The notes under the pieces are model-generated. The model did no database searches, was not told where the DNA came from, and saw only the letters and a list, made by a program, of their open reading frames with translations. Positions 1-7,700 of a DNA stretch of 10,416 nt are shown one piece after another. Source of the DNA: Bacillota bacterium (GTDB lineage: Bacteria; Bacillota; Clostridia; DSM-8532); contig JAEZBW010000175.1 of assembly GCA_023426765.1 (NCBI GenBank), positions 1 to 10,416 on the forward strand, given 5' to 3'. Numbering within the stretch: position 1 is the stretch's first letter; the number at the start of each line of letters is the position of its first letter. Made by a program: the position numbers and the translations under genes.

Positions 1-592
1 CCGCAATATCATGAGTGACCATAACAGCCGTCTTACCTTCGGATTTGATGATCTGATAAATGTCGTCATTCACAGCCAGTCTGGTTTGATAATCCAACGC
101 CGAAAAAGCTTCGTCCAGCAGCAAAATATCCGGGTTCACAGCCAATGTGCGGATTAACGCCGCTCTCTGCCGCATTCCACCCGACAGCTGGGAAGGCTTG
201 TGATCCCTGAAGGAGGATAGCCCATATTTTGTCAGCAGGTTGTCTACATCCCGTATCCTGTCCGGGGTTAACTGATTTTGTATTTCAAGCCCCAGCAGGG
301 TGTTTTTATAAATCGAACGCCATTCAAAAAGGCTGTCCCTTTGCAGCATGTATCCGATTTTGGGATTCACACCCCGAAGCGGTTCGCCAAAAATGGAGAT
401 GCTTCCACCGGAGGGCTTCAGCAGGCCTGCAATAATGGACAGAAGGGTTGATTTCCCACAGCCGCTGGGTCCTACAATCCCGATAAATTCACCTTCACAG
501 GCTTCAAGCGTAATGTTCCTGAGAGCACAGATTTCCCCGTCCGGGGTATGATAACATTTCGAAATGTTTTCAATTTTAACGGCAGGTACCAA
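1..592 (-). CDS. ABC transporter ATP-binding protein, nitrate/sulfonate/taurine type (partial, 3' end outside window)
   Basis: This is the cytoplasmic ATPase of an importer in the SsuB/TauB/NrtD group, which powers uptake of a small anion or precursor delivered by a lipoprotein or periplasmic-type binding protein. The 197 visible residues include Walker A (GPSGCGKST, 41-49), the Q-loop Gln84, the signature LSGGMRQR (136-143), Walker B LLLDE (157-161), the D-loop SALD (164-167) and the H-loop His194. About 50-60 C-terminal residues should lie outside the window. The start is TTG at 592-590. An in-frame TGA lies at 610-608 with no ATG between, and GGGAGGG at 605-599 sits 6 nt upstream, so the TTG is effectively forced. 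The permease and binding-protein genes would be expected beyond the left edge. The short ABC domain with a LDYQTR-type D-loop fits this subfamily. The transported substrate cannot be read from the ATPase. I see no TPP or other riboswitch upstream. Confidence 0.93.
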   Translation of the reverse strand, partial: MVPAVKIENISKCYHTPDGEICALRNITLEACEGEFIGIVGPSGCGKSTLLSIIAGLLKPSGGSISIFGEPLRGVNPKIGYMLQRDSLFEWRSIYKNTLLGLEIQNQLTPDRIRDVDNLLTKYGLSSFRDHKPSQLSGGMRQRAALIRTLAVNPDILLLDEAFSALDYQTRLAVNDDIYQIIKSEGKTAVMVTHDIA

Positions 593-689
593 GGTGTTCC
601 CTCCCTTTCAGGATACATTGACAGTATATGCACCATTCGTCGGCGTGGTTCCTTGAAAGCTGGATAAGCCGCCACTTTCGGGACATTAC

Positions 690-747
690 GAGTCACTGTT
701 GAGTCATTGGGACGGTTCTATTTGACTCAAATTACCCACTAACTCAA
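690..747. repeat. Cluster of TTGAGTCA / TGACTCAA sites, possible operators
   Basis: TTGAGTCA at 699-706 is exactly inverted as TGACTCAA at 723-730, and TTGACTCAA at 722-730 is itself a 9-bp palindrome. Partial copies occur as GAGTCA at 690-695 and TAACTCAA at 740-747, the latter 17 bp after the matching bases of the previous site. Short palindromes repeated in a divergent promoter region are typical of operators for a dimeric regulator. The regulator is unknown, and an AT-rich 8-mer can recur by chance. Confidence 0.35.
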
Positions 748-805
748 CTGTGGTATAAATGGTTACAATTTTATGTCTACCCGAAGTAACATTGGATCAT
801 AATGA

Positions 806-834
806 TTGTTCGATTTTGGAAATTATAGTATAAT
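806..834 (+). promoter_or_regulatory. Sigma-A-type promoter of the MoxR operon
   Basis: A -35 box TTGTTC (806-811) is followed after exactly 17 bp by a perfect -10 box TATAAT (829-834). Transcription would start near 841, giving a leader of about 43 nt before the ATG at 884. It is the only strong rightward promoter I see before the three-gene operon. Confidence 0.7.
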
Positions 835-839
835 TCATA

Positions 840-868
840 CCATGGAAACGTGAACAGCTTTTCCATGG
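840..868 (+). promoter_or_regulatory. Hairpin in the MoxR-operon leader
   Basis: CCATGGAAA (840-848) is exactly complementary to TTTCCATGG (860-868), giving a 9-bp stem with an 11-nt loop. It starts at about the predicted transcription start and ends 2 nt before the ribosome binding site AGGAG (871-875). No T-run follows, so it is not a terminator. It could stabilise the 5' end of the mRNA, affect ribosome access or be a protein site on DNA. Confidence 0.45.
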
Positions 869-883
869 CAAGGAGAAAGAACA

Positions 884-1813
884 ATGAATATGCTTGTTTC
901 TCAGCTGATCGGCAACATGGAAAAAATTATTTTCGGAAAAAGAACCGCCCTGGAATATCTTATCACCGCCCTGCTTTGTGAGGGGCACGTCCTGATTGAA
1001 GATGTACCCGGTGTTGGAAAAACGCAGATGGTGGCAGCTTTGGCCCGATCGGTGAATGGCGTGTTTCACAGGGTTCAGTTTACCCCCGATGTCATGCCGT
1101 CTGATATCATGGGCTTTTCGATGTTTAATCCGGCCACAAGGGAATTTGAATACCGCGAGGGTGCAGCAGTCTGTAATTTCCTGCTTGCCGACGAGGTGAA
1201 CAGAACTTCTCCCAAAACCCAGTCCAGCCTTCTGGAAATCATGGAAGAATTCCAGGTTACCGTAGACGGGAAAACCTATCCGCTGCCCCGTCCCTTCATG
1301 GTTCTGGCAACCCAGAATCCCATTGAAAGCTTTGGAACCTACCCGCTGCCCGAAGCCCAGCTGGACAGGTTTTTTCTGAAGCTGACCATCGGTTACCCCG
1401 ATAAAAGCCAGGAAAGCGAAATTCTCGAGCGTTATGGCAGCAATAATCCCCTGAAGACATTGGAGCCGGTGTCAACACTGTCCGATATCCTAAAATTTCA
1501 GGAATTGGTAAAAAGTGTTCACGTGGAGGAAGTGCTGAAGGGCTATATTGTAGATATCATAGAGCAAACGCGCAAAAGCGAGTATGTTGTTCTCGGCGCC
1601 AGCCCACGGGGCAGCCTGAATCTTTACCGCGCTTCAAAAGCCTGGGCATTTATTCGCGGCAGAGACTATATCCTGCCCGACGACATACAGGAAATGTCTG
1701 CGCTGATTTTACCGCACAGGCTTTTGTTGAACTCGGACGCCCGCATGCAGGGAATGTCTGCGGAAGAGATTGTAGCACAGGCCATATCCAGGGTTCAGGT
1801 GCCTGTTATTTAG
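884..1813 (+). CDS. MoxR-family AAA+ ATPase
   Basis: This is a 309-residue cytoplasmic AAA+ ATPase of the MoxR group, which acts as a chaperone-like machine on partner proteins, often vWA-domain proteins. Walker A is PGVGKT (42-47), Walker B is LLADE (100-104), sensor 1 is in TQNP (Asn145), the arginine finger is in QLDRF (Arg162) and sensor 2 is in SPRGS (Arg242). The AAA lid domain fills about residues 195-309. Length and motif order are normal for the family. The ATG at 884 has AGGAG 8 nt upstream. It is the first gene of an operon with the DUF58 protein (136-bp gap) and the transglutaminase-like protein, a common arrangement. The client protein is unknown. The best guesses are the DUF58 protein downstream and the vWA lipoprotein encoded convergently at 5847-7589. 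Confidence 0.95.
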   Translation: MNMLVSQLIGNMEKIIFGKRTALEYLITALLCEGHVLIEDVPGVGKTQMVAALARSVNGVFHRVQFTPDVMPSDIMGFSMFNPATREFEYREGAAVCNFLLADEVNRTSPKTQSSLLEIMEEFQVTVDGKTYPLPRPFMVLATQNPIESFGTYPLPEAQLDRFFLKLTIGYPDKSQESEILERYGSNNPLKTLEPVSTLSDILKFQELVKSVHVEEVLKGYIVDIIEQTRKSEYVVLGASPRGSLNLYRASKAWAFIRGRDYILPDDIQEMSALILPHRLLLNSDARMQGMSAEEIVAQAISRVQVPVI

Positions 1814-1855
1814 TGGATTACGAAGAAAAGCATGGGAAACTGTGCCCTTAATCCA
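1814..1855. repeat. Inverted repeat directly after the MoxR stop codon
   Basis: TGGATTA (1814-1820) pairs with TAATCCA (1849-1855), and the space between holds a smaller GGG/CCC pairing. It begins on the base after the TAG stop. No T-run follows, so it does not look like an intrinsic terminator. It might stabilise or process the mRNA between the first two genes. Confidence 0.3.
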
Positions 1856-1949
1856 ACAATATACCCACGTTCCGCCTTTTTAATGTACTTCATGCCAAAG
1901 CATGCTGTTTCATCAGTGTTTAATAATATTCCCGGAGAGGCTTTCCACA

Positions 1950-3242
1950 ATGAAGGGACCCCTGATTTTTCTGACGATGCTGTTTTTTTCAGCGCTTTAT
2001 ACCTATTATGTCGGAGCACAGACCAGCATGCTGCTGGTTTATATGTTTGTGTTGTGTATACCCGTATCCTTGCTTCTGACCTTACCCCTGCGCAAGTACA
2101 TTGATGTCACCCTTGAAATACCTTCCGCTGAGGTTGAAAAGGGTGGTGTGATTAAAATCATTCTCCACTTGAAAAACAAGTCCTTTCTTCCGATTCCGTT
2201 TCTCAGAATCGGCTTTATGGATACAGTGCAGCTGATTCAGCGGGATTTTCCGGAAGATTCTCTGTCGTTATCACCGCACGAAACGAAAAGTATTACGGTA
2301 AGGTACTTTGCACGGCACCGAGGAGTCGTCCATCTGGGCTTGAGAAGGCTTTTTCTGAAGGATTATCTCGGGCTTTTCTCCTTTTCTCTTCTGAAGAATC
2401 TGGAAGTGCATCAATATACGGGCAGGTTCACGGTTTTGCCAAATATTTCAGATATGAAACCAAACAGCAAAATCCTGCATGGCTCAGACGGAAGAGCTAA
2501 CAGGATGAATGAGACTGAAAGTATGGCTTCGGGCATTTCATTCCATACGGGTGAGCCTGGTCATGAATTCCGGGAATATCAGGCCGGTGATCCGCTGCAC
2601 AAGGTGCACTGGAAGCTTTCGGCCAAGACAGACCGGCTGATGGTGCGAAAAAGCGAAGGCAGCGGAGCATCAAAGCTGTGCTTTATCCTGGATCCCTTCC
2701 TGCTGTCGGGATCGAATGAAAAAGTGAAAAGGAAAAGAACATTGATTCCTGAAGACATGGATAATAAACTCAGGATCACTGAAGACAAACTTCTGGAGAC
2801 ACTGCTGTCGGTCGTCAATATGGTCATTCGACTTGGCCGTAATGCGGATATATGGCTGTATGATCAGGGACAGTGGCAGGTAAAAAGCATTTCGCAAAAG
2901 AAGGATTTGATCGAACTGCAGCGAAATCTGGCACAATACCGGTTCCTGGACGCCATTGAAAGTAACGGCGGCAATCGGCTTCCGCTATTTTCTATGGCGC
3001 AGCAGCAGAAAATGAACAGAAACTTTAAAGGCAGCGAGGCCATCCTGTTCACCGCCGGTTATGATCACCAACTGCAAAAATTGCTGCAGAGCAATGACCT
3101 GAAGGGCATGACCCTTAGAATCATTCAAATTAAAGATATGCATCCCGATGAAATTTTCGGTGAGGAAAATATTGCTCCATTGGCAGAGGAACTGCTTTGC
3201 GTGCTGGACATCGGTGAAAACCTCTCCGGCGCAATTATTTGA
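1950..3242 (+). CDS. DUF58-domain membrane protein (MoxR-associated)
   Basis: This 430-residue protein carries the DUF58 core. The diagnostic stretch is about residues 208-236, reading REYQAGD, then HKVHWKLSA, then LMVRKSE. Two hydrophobic segments (about 4-20 and 26-46) anchor the N-terminus in the membrane. A beta-rich region (about 50-170) follows, then the DUF58 core and a C-terminal half expected to have a vWA-like fold. The metal site there is degenerate: the strand ILDPF (246-250) lacks the DxSxS pattern of a true MIDAS. The ATG at 1950 was chosen because GGAGAGG (1934-1940) lies 9 nt upstream and the protein then opens directly with its membrane segment. An ATG at 1902 would add 16 residues but lacks a good ribosome binding site. 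DUF58 proteins are standard partners of MoxR ATPases and transglutaminase-like proteins. Their biochemical role is not established. Confidence 0.9.
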   Translation: MKGPLIFLTMLFFSALYTYYVGAQTSMLLVYMFVLCIPVSLLLTLPLRKYIDVTLEIPSAEVEKGGVIKIILHLKNKSFLPIPFLRIGFMDTVQLIQRDFPEDSLSLSPHETKSITVRYFARHRGVVHLGLRRLFLKDYLGLFSFSLLKNLEVHQYTGRFTVLPNISDMKPNSKILHGSDGRANRMNETESMASGISFHTGEPGHEFREYQAGDPLHKVHWKLSAKTDRLMVRKSEGSGASKLCFILDPFLLSGSNEKVKRKRTLIPEDMDNKLRITEDKLLETLLSVVNMVIRLGRNADIWLYDQGQWQVKSISQKKDLIELQRNLAQYRFLDAIESNGGNRLPLFSMAQQQKMNRNFKGSEAILFTAGYDHQLQKLLQSNDLKGMTLRIIQIKDMHPDEIFGEENIAPLAEELLCVLDIGENLSGAII

Positions 3243-3248
3243 TTCCCG

Positions 3249-3306
3249 TTTACCATGGGCGGAGCCCAGGTTCCCTATTTACCGCGGGCGGGGCCCAGGT
3301 TCCCTG
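3249..3306. repeat. GC-rich 29-bp tandem repeat, two copies
   Basis: Unit 1 (3249-3277) and unit 2 (3278-3306) match at 25 of 29 positions. Both begin TTTACC and share GGGCGG, then GCCCAGGTTCCCT. A partial earlier copy may be present as TTCCC at 3244-3248. Each unit can fold through GGGC/GCCC, and the second also contains CCAGG-TTC-CCTGG. The element lies between the DUF58 stop (3240-3242) and the ribosome binding site of the next gene. It is far richer in G and C than its surroundings. Because 29 is not a multiple of 3, the two units encode different peptides in any one frame, so it is probably non-coding. Confidence 0.85.
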
Positions 3307-3331
3307 GCAAAATTCTATCAGAAAGGAATTT

Positions 3332-5665
3332 ATGAAGACTTTATTGAAGGACTTCAGGAACAGAATCATTCCCCTTCTGTTCTCCATCTCCATCACCTGG
3401 TGGGTTTTGGAGTCATTCAGCGGTGAACTTTCACCACTGGATCTGTTTTTGGTTTTCGTCCTTCACAGCCTTGTTTTCACCGGGATGACCCAGGCAGGGA
3501 AAAGCAATTGGCGGCTTTTTCTATTTGTAGTGGGTACGCTGCTTTATTTTGCGGCAATCATCGCCGTCATCCTGTCCGCGAGAGAAAATTACACCACACG
3601 GTACCTGGTGTGGCTGGCAACACTTGAACCAGGCAGCCGTTCGATTGCACCTTACCAAACGGCCACTGCCTTCTTGGTCAGTTATATGTTTTCGGCCATT
3701 GTGTTCTACTTCTCGTGTATTCGCGACAGGATTGGAATTTTGTTCATGACAGGCTGTATTCCGCTTATTCTGCATACCGCCAAATCAAATAAGGGAATGA
3801 CACTCCCCTTCATTTTTTTTGTTTTTCTGTTTTTCTGCCTTTACATCGGTAAAAACAGGTTCCTGACCATGAACCAATCTGAAAGCTATTCCAAACGCTG
3901 GTATCTGGCTGCAGTAGCCTGCTTTGTAATCTTCGTACTCGGGTTGTCCCTGCTGCTGCCCAAACTCCCGGTTTCACCAAAGCTGGCCGAGTTTGATTCG
4001 GTGGTGTTCCAGGCCATACGCCCCCTGATCAATGCAGGGAACAGTGATGAAGGTACTGGGTTCGAGTCCTATTATGTACAGGCAGCCTCCGATCGCATGG
4101 AACTGGATAAGGCCGGTTTTCCGACCAGTGACAGAGTACTCTTCCTTGTTGATGCTGATGAGCCGCTTTATTTACGTGAGCAAAGCAGGGACACCTATAT
4201 AAAAAACCAATGGATTACCAATGCTGATGAGCTAAAGGAAGGTTATCCGGTTGATCAACTGTATAGAAGACACCTGAAGGTGACCGCACTTACAGAGATG
4301 CTCAGCGTTATGGAAAAGGCAGATTTAGTGAAACTGGGGTTCAACACTCCTGAAGATATTCAAAAGCATCCTTCCCTTCCACAGGAGCATTCTGAAGCTG
4401 TTATCCGGATGAACAGGGTGCAGACCCGTTTTTTCTTAACAACACCGGGAATTTACGGCCTTGTAACTGAAACAGGAATGGAAGCGCAGATAAATGAACT
4501 GAATTATTGTTATCCTTCCATCATGGGCATGCCGGGTGTTTTTGAAAAATACCGCCTGAAATATCTCTCACAGAATGTACTTCCTGTTTCAAAGGAAATG
4601 GCGGTGATACGGCAGATGAATGCCGACGTTTACCGCGCTTTCAGCAAAAGCCGGCAGGTGTTGTATGAAAAATATGAAGATGCTCTGAAAGCAAGCAGTT
4701 TAACGGAATCTGAACTGATGGCGGTTTTCTTCGAAGCCGATCAGGAGTTTAAGATCGCCGGGGATCATTTCACTTCCCTTCCTGTCGATCTGCCCGATAA
4801 AGTTGTTCAACTGGCTGCTTCGATTACCTCGGGCATGACCACTGATTACAACAAGGCAATCGCTTTGGAAAACTATTTCCACACCTCCGGCTTCCGGTAC
4901 GACCTGACTCCTCCCAGGCTTCCTTACGGGAAAGATATCAATGAGTACTTCCTGTTTGATAGCAAACGGGGCTTTTGCGTGCATTTTGCTTCCGCCATGG
5001 TGATTCTGGCAAGGGCCTGCGGTTTGCCGGCACGGTTTACCGAGGGCTACATCTGTGATGAATGGAATGAGCAAGCAGGTCAATATTTGGTCAGGGTCAA
5101 TGATGCCCATGCATTCCCTGAAATATATATTGCCGGAATCGGTTGGATGGTCTTTGAACCCACGGTTAGTGCGGATAACGGCAATGCATTTCTGCCGTTT
5201 ATCAACCGCACCGCACAGCAAATCCGTGTCATCACACAGTCCATCACCCGTTTGTTCCAAACCCTACCCACGCCGGTAAAGCTGATCTTCATTCCCTTCA
5301 TTCTGCTGGGTGGCTTTTACCTGTTATGGCTGTATACGAGGCTTCGTTACCGGACATGGCTGAAAAGAACGATGAAGGCTGATGGAAACCAGGCTTTAAA
5401 GCGAATCTTTATTCGCCTGATGGCCCTGCTGAAAAACGTCAGGATCGAGATGAAAAAGTCGGAAACGCCTTCCGGATATGCCTCCCGTGTTTTCCGTGAA
5501 AAGGGAATCGATATTAGGGCACTGGCCGAAGCCTATAATAAAGCCAGGTATGGTGGGTACCGGGTATCGCCGGAAGAATTGCAGGATTTCCTGATGCTGT
5601 ATCAGGAAGCTGCTTCAGGTGTCAAAACACTGGTGCGCGGTCCGAAAGCCTGGCTGATTCGATAA
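3332..5665 (+). CDS. Membrane-bound transglutaminase-like protein (TgpA/DUF4129 type)
   Basis: This 777-residue protein has six or seven N-terminal membrane segments (about 12-27, 36-52, 61-82, 107-129, 134-148, 157-173, 190-210). A large region outside the membrane (about 215-648) carries the transglutaminase-like core. One further membrane segment (about 651-671) and a DUF4129-like cytoplasmic tail follow, with TPSGYA near 712 and KARYGGY near the end. The papain-like triad is Cys549 (RGFCVHFA), His593 (NDAHAFPE) and, at the usual Asp position, Glu609 (VFEPT). Glu at that place is common in bacterial relatives. The ATG at 3332 follows AAAGGA (3322-3327). A TTG at 3239 would add 31 residues translated from the tandem repeat and is unlikely. 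It is the last gene of the MoxR operon. The expected substrate is a cell-envelope protein or peptide, as cross-linker or protease. That is family-level inference. Confidence 0.9.
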   Translation: MKTLLKDFRNRIIPLLFSISITWWVLESFSGELSPLDLFLVFVLHSLVFTGMTQAGKSNWRLFLFVVGTLLYFAAIIAVILSARENYTTRYLVWLATLEPGSRSIAPYQTATAFLVSYMFSAIVFYFSCIRDRIGILFMTGCIPLILHTAKSNKGMTLPFIFFVFLFFCLYIGKNRFLTMNQSESYSKRWYLAAVACFVIFVLGLSLLLPKLPVSPKLAEFDSVVFQAIRPLINAGNSDEGTGFESYYVQAASDRMELDKAGFPTSDRVLFLVDADEPLYLREQSRDTYIKNQWITNADELKEGYPVDQLYRRHLKVTALTEMLSVMEKADLVKLGFNTPEDIQKHPSLPQEHSEAVIRMNRVQTRFFLTTPGIYGLVTETGMEAQINELNYCYPSIMGMPGVFEKYRLKYLSQNVLPVSKEMAVIRQMNADVYRAFSKSRQVLYEKYEDALKASSLTESELMAVFFEADQEFKIAGDHFTSLPVDLPDKVVQLAASITSGMTTDYNKAIALENYFHTSGFRYDLTPPRLPYGKDINEYFLFDSKRGFCVHFASAMVILARACGLPARFTEGYICDEWNEQAGQYLVRVNDAHAFPEIYIAGIGWMVFEPTVSADNGNAFLPFINRTAQQIRVITQSITRLFQTLPTPVKLIFIPFILLGGFYLLWLYTRLRYRTWLKRTMKADGNQALKRIFIRLMALLKNVRIEMKKSETPSGYASRVFREKGIDIRALAEAYNKARYGGYRVSPEELQDFLMLYQEAASGVKTLVRGPKAWLIR

Positions 5666-5752
5666 CCTGTCGCAGGATGCTTTCTACAACTGATAAAATG
5701 AAACTTGAGCGAAACACAATAAGACGGGTATTGAAATAGCCTGCTGAAAGAC

Positions 5753-5790
5753 AAAAAAATACAGCAGATGAAATGAATCAAATGCTGTAT
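5753..5790 (-). terminator. Intrinsic terminator of the vWA lipoprotein gene
   Basis: Read on the minus strand, ATACAGCA pairs with TGCTGTAT (8 bp, 16-nt loop) and is followed at once by seven T. It lies 57 nt after the stop of the gene at 5847-7589. The stem is AT-rich and the loop long, so efficiency may be moderate. The bases CAGCAG (5762-5767) can instead pair with CTGCTG (5741-5746), an alternative hairpin. I see no good terminator for the rightward transglutaminase gene in the 181-bp convergent gap. Confidence 0.6.
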
Positions 5791-5846
5791 AAGGAGTGTT
5801 TTGGAGGTTTATGGCTGTTTAATCAACTATCTTCTTTAAATATGCT

Positions 5847-7589
5847 TTAATCTGCAAATCTTGCAGCCGTTTCCACAAGCTCAAGGAAGCTTTTCCTGTA
5901 ACCCTCGGAGTCCTCTCCCAGCGCCTTGAATGCTTTTTCCTTTACACTTCCAATTGAAGCCGTTCCCTTGTATTCGGATTCGCTTAACACTAAACCGAAT
6001 TCGGCCACCGCTGAAGCAAACCGGAAGGTTTCGGACGGATTCTCATGGTATTCCTGCTGCGTGATGGCATGTACGATTTTTTTGCTGGTATCGCCATCAG
6101 GATCCTTATAACGAAGCCGTACTTCCATCCATTCATTTTCCCATTCCTGGCGGATATCGGTGGACTGATATTTCAGATCGGTTTGTTCGGCTTTTTCACC
6201 GGTTTGATACGGGACAATTTCATAGAATGCAATCACGTTGTGCCCTGCGCCGATTTCACCGGCATCTTTTTCGTCATCATCAAAATCCTCATTGCGCAGC
6301 ATGCGGTTCTCATACCCCACCAGGCGGTATTCCTTCACCTTCATCGGGTTGAATTCAACCTGTATTTTCACATCCTTTGCAATGGTCAGCAACGTGCCGC
6401 CCATTTCATTGACCAGAACCTTTTTGGCTTCCATCAGACTGTCGATATAGGCATAATTTCCGTTTCCGTTGTCCGCCAGTGATTCCATCTTATTATCTTT
6501 GATGTTTCCTGTGCCAAAACCGAGAACACTGAGAGAGATTCCTTCCTTTCTCTTTTTCTCGATCAGCCTGGTCAGTTCTCCCTCACTACTGATGCCAACA
6601 TTAAAGTCTCCGTCGGTTGCCAGGATGACACGGTTGTTGCCACCCCGGATAAAATATTTCTTTGCAATTTCATAAGCGCATTCTATCCCATCGCTGCCGG
6701 CGGTAGAACCTCCAGCCTCCAGCCTGTCCAGGGCTTCCAGAATTTTCTCCTTTTCATCGCCGCGCGCGCCTTCCAGAACTACGCCGGAAGCACCTGCATA
6801 AACCACGATGGAAACCTTGTCGTTTTCGCCCAATTGCTCGGTTAGCAGCTGAAAGGATTCCTTCAGCAGCGGCAGCTTATCGGGCGAATCCATTGAACCT
6901 GACACATCCAAAAGAAACACAAGATTTGATAGCGGCAAATCCTTTTGCTCCACATGCTTGCCCTGCAGTGCGATCATTACCAGGCTGTTGTCGGTATTCC
7001 ACGGGCATTGGGAGATTTCCGTCGATACTGAAAAAGGAACATCCTGTGTAGGGTCAGGCAAATCATAGGAGAAATAGTTGATCAATTCTTCTGTTCTGAC
7101 AGCATCCACCGGAGGCTTCATTCCGCTGTTCAGATAGCGCCTGACATTGCTGTAGGAGGCGGTGTCCACGTCAATGGAAAAGGTGGACAGCGGTGACATG
7201 GCTGTTTTCATCATGCGGTTTTCGGGGTCGGATTCATATTCTTCAGTGTTGTAATTTTCCGGATACATCGGTTGCATGGCAAAACTATCGGACAGGACCA
7301 TTCCGCCTGTATCGCTTGCACTTTTGCTGACCATGGCGGGTGCAATAATACCTTTTGAACTCTTTTGTTCAGACGTGACGTAACTATTGGAGGTTCGATT
7401 GGAATTCGTGCCGGAGCTTTGAGCCATCGTGCCGGAACCGGACTCCTGGGTGGAATACTGCACATTGCTTTCAGTGATGGATGGACTGGTATCAGGACTT
7501 TTTGCCGCCGGGAATAACGAACAGGCGGTTGTAAAAACAAGACCGATGCAAATGAATGCGACCAGTAAGCTATGAATTCTCTTATTCAT
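5847..7589 (-). CDS. vWA-domain lipoprotein, YfbK/DUF3520 type
   Basis: This is a predicted 580-residue surface lipoprotein. The signal peptide is MNKR followed by a hydrophobic run, with TTAC giving Cys23 as the likely lipidated residue. The -3 residue is Thr rather than Leu, which is acceptable but weak. A Ser/Thr/Asn-rich linker follows (about 24-100). The N-terminal vWF_A-associated domain is about 127-220 and includes PLSTFSIDVDTASYSNVRRYL. The vWA domain is about 221-400 with an intact MIDAS: DVSGS (228-232), a Thr in GGST (294-297) and TDGD (325-328). The DUF3520 domain fills about 405-578. The ATG at 7589 has AGGAGG (7603-7598) 8 nt upstream. A longer in-frame reading to 7730 would bury the signal peptide. 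It faces the MoxR/DUF58/transglutaminase operon tail to tail. An intact MIDAS implies metal-dependent protein binding, perhaps to a client of that MoxR ATPase, which is inference. Confidence 0.92.
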   Translation of the reverse strand: MNKRIHSLLVAFICIGLVFTTACSLFPAAKSPDTSPSITESNVQYSTQESGSGTMAQSSGTNSNRTSNSYVTSEQKSSKGIIAPAMVSKSASDTGGMVLSDSFAMQPMYPENYNTEEYESDPENRMMKTAMSPLSTFSIDVDTASYSNVRRYLNSGMKPPVDAVRTEELINYFSYDLPDPTQDVPFSVSTEISQCPWNTDNSLVMIALQGKHVEQKDLPLSNLVFLLDVSGSMDSPDKLPLLKESFQLLTEQLGENDKVSIVVYAGASGVVLEGARGDEKEKILEALDRLEAGGSTAGSDGIECAYEIAKKYFIRGGNNRVILATDGDFNVGISSEGELTRLIEKKRKEGISLSVLGFGTGNIKDNKMESLADNGNGNYAYIDSLMEAKKVLVNEMGGTLLTIAKDVKIQVEFNPMKVKEYRLVGYENRMLRNEDFDDDEKDAGEIGAGHNVIAFYEIVPYQTGEKAEQTDLKYQSTDIRQEWENEWMEVRLRYKDPDGDTSKKIVHAITQQEYHENPSETFRFASAVAEFGLVLSESEYKGTASIGSVKEKAFKALGEDSEGYRKSFLELVETAARFAD

Positions 7590-7700
7590 GATATTTTCCT
7601 CCTTTTCTGTATTTATTGGTTTTGACGGAGGAAACTGTTTAAATGTTCCAATGGCGTCTGATTTATCGGAATAGCATGCTGATTGCCGCATGGCTCCCTG

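Larger units (their letters stand above)
593..883. other. Divergent intergenic region between ABC ATPase and MoxR operon
   Basis: No convincing coding sequence lies in these 291 bp. The region holds a cluster of TTGAGTCA-like sites (690-747), a rightward promoter (806-834) and a hairpin in the leader of the MoxR gene (840-868). A leftward promoter for the ABC gene must lie here or the gene would be orphaned. I see a TATAAT on the minus strand at 827-822 but no good -35 box for it, so I do not assign one. Confidence 0.7.

Noticed and set aside
593..883. TPP or other riboswitch before the ABC gene
   Set aside because: I looked for conserved THI-box type motifs and a multi-stem architecture on the minus strand and found none.
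3249..3306. CRISPR-like array
   Set aside because: The two units abut directly with no spacers, there are only two copies, and no cas gene is nearby.
3239..3331. TTG start for the transglutaminase-like protein inside the tandem repeat
   Set aside because: The extra 31 residues are repeat-derived, there is no suitable ribosome binding site, and the ATG at 3332 has AAAGGA just upstream.
4700..5260. 186-residue open frame on the minus strand
   Set aside because: It lies opposite the catalytic core of the transglutaminase-like protein, whose Cys, His and Glu motifs are intact. The opposite frame shows no recognisable domain and no ribosome binding site I trust.
5666..5676. CCTG-TCG-CAGG as a terminator of the transglutaminase gene
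   Set aside because: The stem is only 4 bp and no T-run follows.
6045..6482. 145-residue open frame on the plus strand
   Set aside because: It is antisense to the vWA lipoprotein gene. Its hydrophobic look is an expected mirror of acidic codons on the other strand.
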